From NCBI RefSeq assembly GCF_000730665.1, contig NZ_BBIV01000017.1, positions 62,001 to 126,000 on the forward strand: DNA of 64,000 bases. Reading direction: 5' to 3'. Each line of letters opens with the position of its first letter. Position 1 is the first letter of the stretch. The stretch is from Pseudomonas plecoglossicida NBRC 103162 = DSM 15088 (lineage in GTDB: Bacteria > Pseudomonadota > Gammaproteobacteria > Pseudomonadales > Pseudomonadaceae). A model generated the notes under the pieces. The model did no database searches, was not told where the DNA came from, and saw nothing but the letters and a program-made list of their open reading frames with translations. The position numbers and the translations under genes were made by a program. Of the stretch, positions 18,326 to 27,424 are shown in pieces.

Positions 18326-19006
18326 CTAATCCAGCAAGTCCAGTTGCAGGTGCTCCGCCACCGCATCTGCCGTTGCCACCTTGAGCCGTGGCACTCGCCC
18401 AAGGCAGGGCGCCGGCAGGCGTTCAGCCAGGCTGGCAAGGTTCTCCTCGAGCCGCGATGTCCGCGGCTCGAGGATGTTGGCTACCCAGCCGGCCAATTGC
18501 AGCCCATCACGCGCAATCGCCTCGGCACTGAGCAGGGCATGGTTGATGCAGCCCAGGCGCACGCCCACCACCAGGATCACCGGCAGCTGCAGGCCGATCG
18601 CCAGGTCGGAGAGGTTGGCATGATCGGACAGCGGTACCCGCCAGCCGCCCGCGCCTTCGATCAGGGTGAAATCCGCCCCCTGATCCAGGACATACTGCAT
18701 GGTGTTGAGCAGGGCCGACACTTCCAGTGCCACGCCGGCCTCGCGCGCAGCCACGTGCGGTGCAATGGCAGGCTCGAAGGCAAACGGGTTGACCATTTCG
18801 TACTCGAGCTTCAGCGTGCTTTCGTCGATCAACGCCTGGGCATCGGCGTTTCGCAAGCCCTTGGCAGTGACGGTGCAGCCGGAGGCCACCGGTTTTGCCC
18901 CCAGGGTGCTCAGGCCCTGCGACCGTGCTGCATGCAGCAGCCCGGCGGCGATGGTGGTCTTGCCAACATCGGTGTCGGTGCCGGCGATGAAATAGGCTTG
19001 GCTCAT
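18326..19006 (-). CDS. bioD: BioD, dethiobiotin synthetase
   Basis: 226 residues with the P-loop GTDTDVGKTT (residues 9-18) at the N-terminus and EGAGGWRVPL in the middle, both diagnostic of BioD. It closes the ureido ring of dethiobiotin from DAPA, CO2 and ATP. It is the last gene of the bioB-F-H-C-D run. The start codon lies 10 nt after the bioC stop and uses a GAGGAG site that overlaps the end of bioC. Confidence 0.96.
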   Translation of the reverse strand: MSQAYFIAGTDTDVGKTTIAAGLLHAARSQGLSTLGAKPVASGCTVTAKGLRNADAQALIDESTLKLEYEMVNPFAFEPAIAPHVAAREAGVALEVSALLNTMQYVLDQGADFTLIEGAGGWRVPLSDHANLSDLAIGLQLPVILVVGVRLGCINHALLSAEAIARDGLQLAGWVANILEPRTSRLEENLASLAERLPAPCLGRVPRLKVATADAVAEHLQLDLLD

Positions 19007-19016
19007 GTCACTCCTC

Positions 19017-19835
19017 TCATGCCCGTGGCTTGCGCATCACACCATAGACCACCTGGTAGGTGGCTGGCAGCCCCTGGGGCTGGCGAAACGCCTCGTAGGC
19101 CTGCAGCAAGCCTTGCATGCGGGCACGCCCGGTCAGGCCGGAAGGCCGCCCCGGGTTGAGGTTGTGGGCGCCCAGTGCCTTGAGTTCGTGGGTCAGGTTG
19201 CGCACATCCGGGTAGTACAGCACATGCGCCTGGCGCTGCAGGCCGACCTGCTGCAGACCACTGGCCGCGCACAGTCGCTGATAGTCCTCGAAACGGCGGA
19301 AGCGGTTCACATGGACCATGCCGTCCACCGCCTGCCAACTGGCACGCAGCTCATCGAGCGTGCCGACGCACAGGCTGCTGAATGCCAATACCCCGCCCGG
19401 GCGCAACACCCGTTGCGCCTCGTTCAGGACGCTGGCGAACTGGCCGCACCACTGCACCGCCAGGCTGGTGAACACCAGGTCGACACTGCCATCGCGCAGC
19501 GGCAAGCGCTCGGCATCGCCAGCCACGTGATAGGCCGCGCCACCCTGTTCGCCGCGGGCATGGCGCAGCATGCCTTCGGCGATATCCACCGCCACCCCGC
19601 TGGCAGGCGCGAAGCGCTCGGCCAGTACCCGGCTGAAATAGCCGGTGCCACTGCCCAGGTCGAGCCAGCGCGAGGGCGCCAGGTCATCCGGCAATTGCTC
19701 CAGCAGGCTCACGCCCACTGCGCGCTGCAGGGCCGCCACGCTGTCGTAGCTGGCCGCCGCGCGGGAGAACGAGGCCGCCACCTGGCGCTTGTCCGGCAGC
19801 GCACCGGGCAGGGTTGGACGGGATAGATCAGTCAT
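19017..19835 (-). CDS. bioC: BioC, malonyl-ACP O-methyltransferase
   Basis: 272 residues from ATG 19835 ([23 protein letters not shown]); an ATG 12 nt upstream is an alternative but has a weaker ribosome-binding site. BioC methylates malonyl-ACP to start pimelate synthesis through the fatty-acid elongation machinery. SAM-binding motif I is LDLGSGTG at residues 58-65, and the N-terminal [16 protein letters not shown] is characteristic of BioC. The start lies inside the 3' end of bioH, implying coupled translation with the esterase that later removes the methyl group. Confidence 0.95.
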   Translation of the reverse strand: MTDLSRPTLPGALPDKRQVAASFSRAAASYDSVAALQRAVGVSLLEQLPDDLAPSRWLDLGSGTGYFSRVLAERFAPASGVAVDIAEGMLRHARGEQGGAAYHVAGDAERLPLRDGSVDLVFTSLAVQWCGQFASVLNEAQRVLRPGGVLAFSSLCVGTLDELRASWQAVDGMVHVNRFRRFEDYQRLCAASGLQQVGLQRQAHVLYYPDVRNLTHELKALGAHNLNPGRPSGLTGRARMQGLLQAYEAFRQPQGLPATYQVVYGVMRKPRA

Positions 19836-20556
19836 CGCCACTCTCATGCAGGAAACTCTTGATGCCCGACGCCAGTTCCTGTGGATATTCCAGCAGGAAA
19901 GCGTGGGAACTCTCTTCGACCAGTCCGACCTCGATGTCGGGCAGCAGCTCGCTCAAGGCCTTGGCCGCTTCCGCCGGCACCAGCGCATCGCTGCCGGCGA
20001 ACAGGTGCAGCTGCGGCCCGCCATAGGCCTGCAACGCTTCGCGGGTGTCCATCTGCGCCAGCACCTGGAGCCCCGTGGCGAGGTACAGCGGGTCGGTATC
20101 CGGCACGCCTACACCGAGCTGGCGCAACAGCGTGCGTGGCTGCTGGGCACCGTCGCTGCACAAGGTGCGAAAGCGCTTGAGGGTCACCGAGGCATGGCTG
20201 CGGCAACCATCGAGAAAGGTGCCAAAGGTATCTTCGGCCATGCCTGGCCAGCCCGGCCGGGCGACGAAACTGGGGTTGCTGGCCAGGGTCAGCAAACCGC
20301 AGCAATGGTCGCCACGCTTGCGCGCCAGCTCGCTGGCCAGCATGCCGCCTAACGACCAGCCGCCGAGCCAGGTGTCGGTTGGCAGCTTGCGGTCCAGGTG
20401 GTCGACCCACGCCTGGACATCGGCGTCGGCCAGCTCCGGCAGAGGCATCAATTCGACCTGCAGTCGCGCATCCTGCGCCCGCAGGCTCGCGGCCAGGGGC
20501 TCCAGTGCGGCAATGCCCAGCCCCCAGCCGGGCAGAAGGATCAGTCGGTTACGCAT
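19828..20556 (-). CDS. bioH: BioH, pimeloyl-ACP methyl ester carboxylesterase
   Basis: 242 residues, an alpha/beta hydrolase with the nucleophile in GGWSLGG (Ser68), the BioH-specific form of GxSxG, and an early LLPGWG oxyanion loop. BioH hydrolyses pimeloyl-ACP methyl ester and so ends the BioC-initiated elongation. ATG 20556 overlaps the bioF stop (ATGCGTAA). The frame is open another 13 codons upstream, but that part lies in bioF. Unlike in E. coli, bioH is here inside the bio operon. Confidence 0.95.
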   Translation of the reverse strand: MRNRLILLPGWGLGIAALEPLAASLRAQDARLQVELMPLPELADADVQAWVDHLDRKLPTDTWLGGWSLGGMLASELARKRGDHCCGLLTLASNPSFVARPGWPGMAEDTFGTFLDGCRSHASVTLKRFRTLCSDGAQQPRTLLRQLGVGVPDTDPLYLATGLQVLAQMDTREALQAYGGPQLHLFAGSDALVPAEAAKALSELLPDIEVGLVEESSHAFLLEYPQELASGIKSFLHESGDD

Positions 20557-21721
20557 CGGCGGCCTCCAGCTGTGGATGACACTCGGCCAATGCATTCAAC
20601 AATAGCTGTACCTGAGCCTCACTGTGCGCGGCGCTCAGGGTGACCCGCAGACGAGCGCTGCCGGCAGGGACAGTGGGTGGGCGAATCGCGGTCACCAGCA
20701 GGCCGCGCTCGCGCAGCATGCGCGACAGGCGCAGGGCCTGGGCGCTGTCACCGATCAGGATCGGCTGGATCGGCGTCGGGCTGTCGAGCAATTGCAGGCC
20801 GATCTGTTCGGCGCCTTGGCGGAACTGCCGGATCAATGCTTCCAGATGCTCACGCCGCCAGGTTTCGCGGCGCAGCAACTCCAGGCTCTTGAGCGTTGCG
20901 CAGGCCAGGGCCGGCGGCTGGCTGGTGGTGTAGATGTAGGGCCGGGCGAACTGCACCAGCGCCTCGATCAGCTCCTCGCTACCCGCAACGAAGGCGCCGG
21001 AAGTGCCGCAGGCCTTGCCCAGGGTGCCGATCAACACCGGCACGTCATCGATGCCCAGGCCGAAATGCTCGACGATCCCGCCACCCTGAGCACCCAAGGT
21101 ACCCAAACCATGAGCATCGTCGACCATCAACCAGGCGCCACGGGCGCGGGCGACCTTGGCCAGCGCCGGCAGGTCGGCGAGGTCGCCGTCCATGCTGAAC
21201 ACGCCGTCGGTAACCACCAGGGTGTTGCCGGTGGCTTTGTCCAGGCGGTTGTCCAGACTGGCCGCATCGTTGTGCAGGTAACGGCTGAAGCGCGCCCCGC
21301 TGAGCAGGCCACCGTCGAGCAGCGACGCATGGTTCAGGCGGTCCTGCAGCACGGTGTCGCCCTGCCCCACCAGGGCGGTGATGGCACCGAGGTTGGCCAT
21401 GTAACCGGTGGAAAACAGCAGCGCGCGCGGGCGGCCGGTCAATTCGGCCAGCGCTTCTTCGACGGCATGGTGCGGCGTACTGTGGCCAATCACCAGGTGC
21501 GAGGCCCCGCCACCGACACCCCAGCGCTCGGCGCCAGCCTGCCAGGCGGCAATGACTTCGGGATGGTTGGCAAGGCCGAGGTAGTCATTGCTGCAGAAGG
21601 CCAGCAACGGCTGGCCGTCGACCACTACCTGCGGCCCCTGTGGGGTCTCCAGCAACGGCCGCTGCCGATACAGGTCCGCGGCGCGCCGTTCGGCCAGGCG
21701 CGCCGCCAGATCGAACGCCAT
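20549..21721 (-). CDS. bioF: BioF, 8-amino-7-oxononanoate synthase
   Basis: 390 residues starting [18 protein letters not shown], the usual BioF beginning. It condenses pimeloyl-ACP with L-alanine. The PLP lysine is Lys236 ([13 protein letters not shown]), and [11 protein letters not shown] and [10 protein letters not shown] are family motifs. Only one nucleotide separates the bioB stop from this ATG, so the two are translationally linked. The long 5' extension of the frame overlaps bioB and is not used. Confidence 0.96.
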   Translation of the reverse strand: MAFDLAARLAERRAADLYRQRPLLETPQGPQVVVDGQPLLAFCSNDYLGLANHPEVIAAWQAGAERWGVGGGASHLVIGHSTPHHAVEEALAELTGRPRALLFSTGYMANLGAITALVGQGDTVLQDRLNHASLLDGGLLSGARFSRYLHNDAASLDNRLDKATGNTLVVTDGVFSMDGDLADLPALAKVARARGAWLMVDDAHGLGTLGAQGGGIVEHFGLGIDDVPVLIGTLGKACGTSGAFVAGSEELIEALVQFARPYIYTTSQPPALACATLKSLELLRRETWRREHLEALIRQFRQGAEQIGLQLLDSPTPIQPILIGDSAQALRLSRMLRERGLLVTAIRPPTVPAGSARLRVTLSAAHSEAQVQLLLNALAECHPQLEAADA

Positions 21722-21722
21722 C

Positions 21723-22781
21723 TCAGGCAGACGCGGCGTTGTAGAACAGCTCGCTGCTGCGTTGCTCGACCAGTGCCTGCTCGATGGCGGCCTGGTGTAC
21801 TTCGTCGGCATGCTCTTCACGCGCTTCAGGCTTGATGCCCAGGCGAGCGAACAGCTGCATGTCCTTGTCGGCCTGCGGGTTGGCGGTGGTCAGCAGCTTC
21901 TCGCCGTAGAAGATCGAGTTGGCGCCGGCCATGAAGGCCAGGGCCTGCATCTGCTCGTTCATCTGCTCGCGGCCGGCGGACAGGCGCACGTGCGACTTGG
22001 GCATGAGGATGCGCGCGACCGCCAGCATGCGGATGAAGTCGAACGGGTCGACATCTTCTTCCTCGGCCAGTGGCGTGCCGGCCACTTTCACCAGCATGTT
22101 GATCGGTACCGATTCCGGGTGCTCGGGCAGGTTGGCCAGCTGGATCAGCAGGCCGGCGCGGTCATCGAGCGATTCGCCCATGCCGAGGATGCCGCCGGAG
22201 CAGATCTTCATTCCGGCATCGCGGACGTAGGCCAGGGTCTGCAGGCGCTCACCGTAGGTGCGGGTAGTGATGATGCTGCCGTAGAACTCCGGCGAGGTAT
22301 CGAGGTTGTGGTTGTAGTAGTCCAGGCCGGCCTGGGCCAGCGCCACGGTCTGCTCCTGGTCGAGCTTGCCGAGGGTCATGCAGGTTTCCAGGCCCATGGC
22401 CTTCACCCCTTTGACCATCTCCAGCACGTAGGGCATGTCCTTGGCGGACGGGTGCTTCCAGGCAGCCCCCATGCAGAAGCGGGTCGAACCGATGGCCTTG
22501 GCCCGAGCGGCTTCTTCCAGCACCTTCTGCACTTCCATCAGCTTCTGTTTTTCCAGGCCGGTGTTGTAGTGGCCGGACTGCGGACAATATTTGCAATCTT
22601 CCGGGCAGGCGCCGGTCTTGATCGACAGCAGCGTCGAAACCTGTACCCGGTTGGGGTCGAACTGCGCGCGATGCACGGTCTGCGCCTGGAACAGCAAGTC
22701 GTTGAACGGCTGCTGGAACAGGGCCTTGACCTCAGGCAGGGACCAGTCGTGACGTGTTGTTGCAGTTGTGCTGGCGCTCAT
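21723..22781 (-). CDS. bioB: BioB, biotin synthase
   Basis: 352 residues from ATG 22781 ([22 protein letters not shown]) with AAGGAA upstream. BioB inserts sulfur into dethiobiotin by radical-SAM chemistry. The [4Fe-4S] motif is Cys59-x3-Cys63-x2-Cys66 ([14 protein letters not shown]). The C-terminal region contains LSAGREQM and the [2Fe-2S]-region residues typical of the family. It is the first gene of the operon; its promoter region carries a BirA-type operator overlapping a TTGACA -35 hexamer (minus strand, 22877-22882). Confidence 0.97.
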   Translation of the reverse strand: MSASTTATTRHDWSLPEVKALFQQPFNDLLFQAQTVHRAQFDPNRVQVSTLLSIKTGACPEDCKYCPQSGHYNTGLEKQKLMEVQKVLEEAARAKAIGSTRFCMGAAWKHPSAKDMPYVLEMVKGVKAMGLETCMTLGKLDQEQTVALAQAGLDYYNHNLDTSPEFYGSIITTRTYGERLQTLAYVRDAGMKICSGGILGMGESLDDRAGLLIQLANLPEHPESVPINMLVKVAGTPLAEEEDVDPFDFIRMLAVARILMPKSHVRLSAGREQMNEQMQALAFMAGANSIFYGEKLLTTANPQADKDMQLFARLGIKPEAREEHADEVHQAAIEQALVEQRSSELFYNAASA

Positions 22782-22870
22782 CGGCGTTTCCTTGTTTAGG
22801 CTGTAGCTGGCGCCGAGGCACAAGTGCCCGCCAGCGCATCACGGATAGCTGGCATAGTCATGGAAGGCCT

Positions 22871-23608
22871 ATGAACTGTCAACCTTGGTTAAAAGCACTG
22901 GTTTACAAGTGTGCGAATTTTGATCACGCGTGTTCGCTCTGCGCCACACCGGCCGAACAACCCTACCCGCTGTGCAGCGCTTGCGAGCATGAGCTGCCCT
23001 GGCTGGACGAGCATTGCCTGCGCTGCGCGCTGCCCTTGCCGATGGCCGGCCTAATCTGCGGTCAATGCAGCCGACGCCCGCCCGCCTTCGATCAGGTCAT
23101 GGCGCCCTGGCACTACGGCTTCCCGCTGGACACTCTGATCAGCCGCTTCAAGCACGAAAGACAGTGGCCCCTGGGGCGCCTGATGGCCGAACTGCTGAGC
23201 CTGAACTTGCACCACCGCTTTCACGAGGGCCTGGCGAAGCCCGCGCTGTTGCTGCCTGTGCCACTGGCCAGGCGTCGCCTGCGCGAGCGCGGCTTCAACC
23301 AGGCGGGCATGCTGGGGCGCTGGTTGTCGAAAGGCCTGGGTATCCGCTGCGATGAACGGTTGCTGTCACGTACCCGCGAGACACCCGCCCAGCAAAGCCT
23401 GGATGCCCGGGCACGGCGACGCAACCTGCGCCAGGCATTCGCCCTGGCCGATGACGTATCGATCGCCGGCCTGCACGTGGCCGTGGTCGATGATGTGCTC
23501 ACCACCGGCGCCACCGCCCAGGCCATCGCCCGACTGTTGCGTCAGGCCGGCGCAGCCAGGGTCGACGTGTATTGCCTGGCACGTACGGCAAAACCGGGGC
23601 AAGCTTGA
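22871..23608 (+). CDS. comF: ComF-family phosphoribosyltransferase-like protein
   Basis: 245 residues from ATG 22871 (MNCQPWLKALVYK), chosen because GGAAGG lies 5 nt upstream; the frame is open further 5' into the bioB leader. The N-terminus carries paired cysteines of a zinc ribbon (Cys21/24, 35/38, 49/52, 63/66). The C-terminal phosphoribosyltransferase signature is VAVVDDVLTTGAT. ComF proteins support natural transformation or DNA uptake in competent bacteria; in Pseudomonas the role is less clear. It is divergent from bioB. Confidence 0.92.
   Translation: MNCQPWLKALVYKCANFDHACSLCATPAEQPYPLCSACEHELPWLDEHCLRCALPLPMAGLICGQCSRRPPAFDQVMAPWHYGFPLDTLISRFKHERQWPLGRLMAELLSLNLHHRFHEGLAKPALLLPVPLARRRLRERGFNQAGMLGRWLSKGLGIRCDERLLSRTRETPAQQSLDARARRRNLRQAFALADDVSIAGLHVAVVDDVLTTGATAQAIARLLRQAGAARVDVYCLARTAKPGQA
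22877..22907. promoter_or_regulatory. BirA-type biotin operator upstream of bioB, inside the comF coding start
   Basis: TGTCAACC (22877-22884), 15 nt, GGTTTACA (22900-22907) matches the E. coli BirA operator geometry TGTAAACC-N15-GGTTTACA with one mismatch. On the minus strand the TGTCAA half reads TTGACA, a perfect -35 for bioB transcription. The site lies about 95-125 bp before the bioB ATG and within codons 3-13 of comF. Confidence 0.8.
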
Positions 23609-23634
23609 CGGGTCAGTCCCAGATAGGCGCCATC

Positions 23635-24399
23635 ATGTCCCTGCCCGCCCTGCTTACCCAACACATTGCCCGTCGCCCCCAGCGCATCGCCTTGCTCCAG
23701 CACATCGCCGACCAGGGCTCGATCACCCGCGCCGCCAAGGCCGCCGGTATCAGCTACAAGGCCGCCTGGGATGCCATCGATGAACTCAACAACCTGGCAA
23801 GCCAGCCACTGGTCGAGCGCAGCACGGGCGGCCGCGGGGGTGGCGGCGCACGCCTGTCGCCCGAGGGCGAGCGGGTGCTGCGCCTGTATCAGCGCCTGCA
23901 GAACCTGCAGGCACAGCTGCTCGAAGCCGCAGAAGAATCCAGCGACCTCGACCTGCTCGGGCGCCTGATGCTGCGTACCAGCGCCCGCAACCAGCTGCAG
24001 GGCCAGGTCAGCGGGCTGCGCCGCGAAGGCCGGCATGATCGCGTGAGCCTGGCCCTGGGCAGCGGGCTGGAGGTCCACGCGCTGATTACCCCGGACAGCA
24101 CCGAACGCCTGGACCTGACTCTCGGCACCATGGTGGTGGCGCTGCTCAAGGCCGGCTGGGTGCAGTTGCTCGGTACAGGCGACGAGGCCGAGGCTGGCAG
24201 CAATGTGCTCGACGCCATCATCGAAGAAGTAGTGACAGACGGGCACGAGCCCAATGAAGTGCGCCTGGCGCTGAGCAACGGGCAAACGCTGCATGCGTTT
24301 GCCGAAGCGCACTGGTTGGCGCAGCACGCCATCCAGGCGGGCAGCGAAGTACAGGTGCAGTTCCAACCATCCTCGGTGCTGCTGGGCGTGCCGGTCTAG
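23635..24399 (+). CDS. modE: ModE-type molybdate-responsive regulator
   Basis: 254 residues from ATG 23635. The N-terminal winged helix (about 15-115) contains GSITRAAKAAGISYKAAWDAID, the ModE/LysR-like helix-turn-helix. Two Mop/TOBE-like segments follow (SARNQLQGQVSGLRREG near 120 and a second repeat near 190-254), the molybdate-binding DiMop arrangement. In E. coli ModE represses the modABC molybdate transporter when molybdate is bound. No mod transport genes are adjacent, so it probably acts in trans. It follows comF by 26 bp and may be co-transcribed. Confidence 0.9.
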   Translation: MSLPALLTQHIARRPQRIALLQHIADQGSITRAAKAAGISYKAAWDAIDELNNLASQPLVERSTGGRGGGGARLSPEGERVLRLYQRLQNLQAQLLEAAEESSDLDLLGRLMLRTSARNQLQGQVSGLRREGRHDRVSLALGSGLEVHALITPDSTERLDLTLGTMVVALLKAGWVQLLGTGDEAEAGSNVLDAIIEEVVTDGHEPNEVRLALSNGQTLHAFAEAHWLAQHAIQAGSEVQVQFQPSSVLLGVPV

Positions 24400-24462
24400 G
24401 CATGCCCCGCGATCGGGCCGGCACTGGTACCATGAACCCTTGCCGCCCACCCCGGAGCCTCC

Positions 24463-25437
24463 ATGTCGCACCCCTTCTCCACCCTCACCCCCGACCTGGT
24501 CCTGGACGCCGTGGAAAGCCTCGGTTTTCTCAGCGACGCCCGCGTCCTGGCACTGAACAGCTATGAGAACCGCGTCTATCAGGTGGGGATCGAGGACAGC
24601 CAGCCGCTGATCGCCAAGTTCTACCGTCCAGGCCGCTGGAGCGACGCAGCGATCCTCGAAGAGCACCGCTTCAGCGCCGAGCTCGCCGAATGCGAAGTGC
24701 CGGTGGTCGCCCCCCTTCAGCACGACGGCCAGACCTTGTTCGAGCATCAGGGTTTCCGCTTCACCCTGTTCCCCCGCCGTGGCGGGCATGCGCCGGAACC
24801 CGGCAACCTCGACCAGCTCTATCGCCTCGGCCAGTTGCTCGGCCGCCTGCATGCCGTGGGCGCGGCACGCCCGTTCGAACACCGTGAGGCACTGGCTGTG
24901 GACAACTTCGGTCACGCCTCGCTGAAGACCCTGCTCGACGGCGGTTTCGTCCCCAAGGACCTGCTGCCCGCCTTCGAGTCGGTAGCACGCGATGTGCTCA
25001 AACGTGTCGAAGACGCCTACGCCCGCACGCCGCACCAGCTCATTCGCCTGCACGGCGACCTGCACCCCGGCAACCTGATGCACCGCGATGAGGTCTACCA
25101 CGTCGTCGACCTCGATGATTGCCGCATGGGCCCGGCCGTGCAGGACCTGTGGATGATGCTCGCCGGCAGCCGTGAGGAGCGCACGGGGCAACTGGCCGAA
25201 CTGATCGATGGCTACAACGAGTTCCATGATTTCGACCCGCGCGAGCTGGCCTTGATCGAGCCTTTGCGCGCCCTGCGCCAGTTGCACTACAGCGCCTGGC
25301 TGGCACGGCGCTGGGACGACCCGGCGTTCCCGCCAAGCTTCCCCTGGTTCGGCCAGCCGCGTTACTGGGGCGACCAGATTCTCGCCCTGCGCGAGCAACT
25401 GGCGGCGCTGGATGAACAACCGCTGAAATTGTTCTAG
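24463..25437 (+). CDS. srkA: SrkA/YihE-type stress-response Ser/Thr kinase
   Basis: 324 residues, the usual length for SrkA. It shows a kinase/APH fold: ALNSYENRVYQVG near the nucleotide pocket, the catalytic loop His197-Gly-Asp199-LHPGN204 and the metal-binding VVDLDDC (Asp216). In E. coli SrkA protects cells from programmed death after stress by antagonising MazEF-type signalling. The gene is preceded by a short gap after modE, and the rarD remnant follows after 64 bp. The start (MSHPFSTLTPDLVLDAV) is the family-typical N-terminus. Confidence 0.93.
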   Translation: MSHPFSTLTPDLVLDAVESLGFLSDARVLALNSYENRVYQVGIEDSQPLIAKFYRPGRWSDAAILEEHRFSAELAECEVPVVAPLQHDGQTLFEHQGFRFTLFPRRGGHAPEPGNLDQLYRLGQLLGRLHAVGAARPFEHREALAVDNFGHASLKTLLDGGFVPKDLLPAFESVARDVLKRVEDAYARTPHQLIRLHGDLHPGNLMHRDEVYHVVDLDDCRMGPAVQDLWMMLAGSREERTGQLAELIDGYNEFHDFDPRELALIEPLRALRQLHYSAWLARRWDDPAFPPSFPWFGQPRYWGDQILALREQLAALDEQPLKLF

Positions 25438-25501
25438 AAGCGCGCCGCGCTCTGTCTACAATAGGCGTCGCTTTATTTAGCTTCCTAAGCAAGGATTCTG
25501 C

Positions 25502-26210
25502 ATGCACGCCGCACTGGTGGCGCAAGCTGCGCGAAAACCCGCGCCGACTGGCCATCCTCGCCCTCAGCGGGGCGCTGATCGCCGGCAACTGGCTGACCTA
25601 TGTGTGGTCGGTGAACAATGGCCGCATGCTCGAAGCCAGCCTCGGCTACTACATCAACCCGCTGGTGAACGTGCTGCTGGGCATGCTGTTGCTGGGTGAG
25701 CGCCTGCGTCGCCTGCAATGGCTGGCCGTGGGCTTGGCTGCGCTCGGCGTGGCGCAGCAGGTCTGGCAAGTTGGCAGCCTGCCGTGGGTATCGCTGGCAC
25801 TGGCGCTGAGCTTCGGCTTCTACGGGCTTATTCGCAAGCAGGCGCCGGTCGCGGCCTTGCCGGGGCTGGTGGTGGAAACCTGGATGCTGGTTCCGCTGGC
25901 GCTGGGGTGGTTGTTGTTGACCCCCACCGCAATGAGCGCCCAGCCGGTGTTCTACAGCAGCCGTGAGGCGCTATGGCTGATGGCTGCAGGGCCGGTGCCG
26001 CTGGTGTGCTTCAACGCTGCGGCGCGTCACCTGCCCTACACCACGCTGGGCTTCCTGCAGTACCTGGCGCCTACCCTGGTACTGATACAGGCGGTATGGC
26101 TGTTCGACGAGCACTTGTCACCCAGCAGCCTGGTGGCGTTCATGTGCATCTGGGCGGGCCTGGCACTGTACAGCGTCGATGCGTGGCTGAATTTGCGCAA
26201 GCGCGCCTGA
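25502..26210 (+). pseudogene. rarD: rarD (EamA-type permease) remnant with 5' deletion and frameshift
   Basis: From about 25521 the frame encodes the C-terminal four-fifths of a RarD permease (AGNWLTYVW.VNN..MLEASLGYYINPLVN is the family hallmark) through to TGA at 26210. Full RarD proteins are about 295 residues; here about 60 N-terminal residues, including the first membrane helices, are missing. An ATG at 25502 with a good AAGGA site looks like the original start but is in a different frame and would stop at 25699. In-frame translation could begin only at weak codons such as GTG 25602 (202 residues). A deletion of roughly 180 bp that also shifts frame explains this. A misassembly or a functional truncated permease are the alternatives. 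Confidence 0.75.
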
Positions 26211-26231
26211 TCAAAAAACGACCAGAGTCCT

Positions 26232-26256
26232 GCAGGCCACGTGGTCCGTGGCCTGC
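26232..26256. terminator. Perfect 10-bp stem hairpin after the rarD remnant
   Basis: GCAGGCCACG and CGTGGCCTGC are perfect inverted arms around TGGTC, 21 bp past the rarD stop. There is no T-run on the plus strand. It is a likely transcript 3' end or attenuator. Confidence 0.55.
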
Positions 26257-26273
26257 ATGAATGTCTCCAAAGG

Positions 26274-26395
26274 TTATCCACACCCTCGTCCCCGTGGTTT
26301 GTGCACAAGCTACTGATAACTGGGTGTTTTTTGCTCAAATCGCGGGAGGGCTCGGCCTTCGTGGGCTGCACAGGTACGCCCCCAGCTTATCCACA
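26274..26395 (+). other. Two perfect DnaA-box sequences in a convergent intergenic gap
   Basis: TTATCCACA occurs at 26274-26282 and again at 26387-26395, both in the same orientation, inside the 236-bp gap between the 3' ends of rarD and gcvR. Both match the DnaA consensus TTATNCACA. The gap holds no gene. Confidence 0.5.
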
Positions 26396-26446
26396 GGGAC
26401 GTCCCCGTTATATCGGGATAACCATCAGGTCCTCAACAATTTCAGC

Positions 26447-26965
26447 TCAATCCTCCGGCCGCAACTTCAACTCCACCATCAAGTCATCCGCCAGGCTCTC
26501 CAGCTTGTGCTGCAAATCCTCCAGCGACAATGTGAGCGGCAGCGCCAGCAAGGCATCGGCGTGGAACAGCGGCTCGCTGCTCATCGGCGCAGGACGCACT
26601 TCGGTAGTGAAGCGTTCCAGGTTCACCCCATGGTCCGCCAGCAAACGGGTGATATCGCGCACGATCCCCGGGCGGTCATTACCCACCAGCTCCATGGCGA
26701 TCGGTTTCCACGTGCAGGACGGCTCGATGCCGCTTTCGGCGATCAATACCCGAATACTGTATTGGCTCAACGCCTGCAGCGACTTCACCAGGTCGTCGTA
26801 GTTCTCCGCCGGCACCGCCACCCGCAGGATCCCGGCGAACTGGCCGGCCATGCGCGACATGCGACTCTCGAGCCAGTTGCCGTTATGGTCGGCAATGCAC
26901 TGGGCGATACGTTCGACCTGGCCGGCCTTGTCAGGGGCAATCACGGTCAGTACAAGATGGTCCAC
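26447..26965 (-). CDS. gcvR: GcvR-type ACT-domain regulator (glycine cleavage repressor family)
   Basis: 172 residues from GTG 26965 (VDHLVLTVIAPDKAGQVERIA). Two ACT domains are visible: residues about 3-75 (LTVIAPDKAGQ) and about 88-165 (MELVGNDRPGIVRDITRLL). GcvR of E. coli binds glycine and GcvA to repress gcvTHP. No glycine-cleavage genes are adjacent, so the target is inferred only from family. The reading frame extends 34 codons upstream but the GTG has the better ribosome-binding site (AGAGGTAGGA) and gives the normal length. Confidence 0.85.
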   Translation of the reverse strand: MDHLVLTVIAPDKAGQVERIAQCIADHNGNWLESRMSRMAGQFAGILRVAVPAENYDDLVKSLQALSQYSIRVLIAESGIEPSCTWKPIAMELVGNDRPGIVRDITRLLADHGVNLERFTTEVRPAPMSSEPLFHADALLALPLTLSLEDLQHKLESLADDLMVELKLRPED

Positions 26966-27424
26966 AGGTCCTACCTCTGCGCGATGCCGCGTGAAGCGGC
27001 GAAAAATCGGGGGGATCGACTCAGTATAGGCAAGGCGCGTCAACCTGCCGCAGGACAGTCCGCGCAACTAATCGTGTACTGTTTCAAGATTTATCTGGAA
27101 CAATCCACCGGTTTTTTGCGAACATAGCGACTCCCAGCGTGACCCTACGCGACCAACCGGTCGCAGAGCGGCGCTTTTAGTCTGATGTTCACCTGCCTGC
27201 TGCTTCATGTAGTATGCGTTGGCGCGGACTACAAAAAACGTCGTTTCGATGTCTGCCAAGGCGCCTGTGAAAATACGCAAACCGCCCGCCAGCCTGTCTG
27301 GCGAGCCGCACCCAGCCGCGCTCGTGGATGACGAGAGCACGCACTGGTGCCGTGTTTAGAGAAGCGCTACAGGCTTAATACAGAAGAGCGAAAGCGAAAT
27401 AGCTGAGCAGAGGTGAGGCAAGCA
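26966..27424. other. 459-bp intergenic region before glcB
   Basis: This gap should hold the divergent promoters of gcvR and glcB. It contains one small plus-strand ORF (27249-27359, 36 codons, ATG to TAG) that reads plausibly but has no ribosome-binding site; it could be a leader peptide or chance. No RNA gene, riboswitch or terminator is recognised. Confidence 0.4.

Noticed and set aside
27068..27340. 90-codon minus-strand ORF before glcB
   Set aside because: Low-complexity translation, no ribosome-binding site and no family; it lies in a promoter gap.
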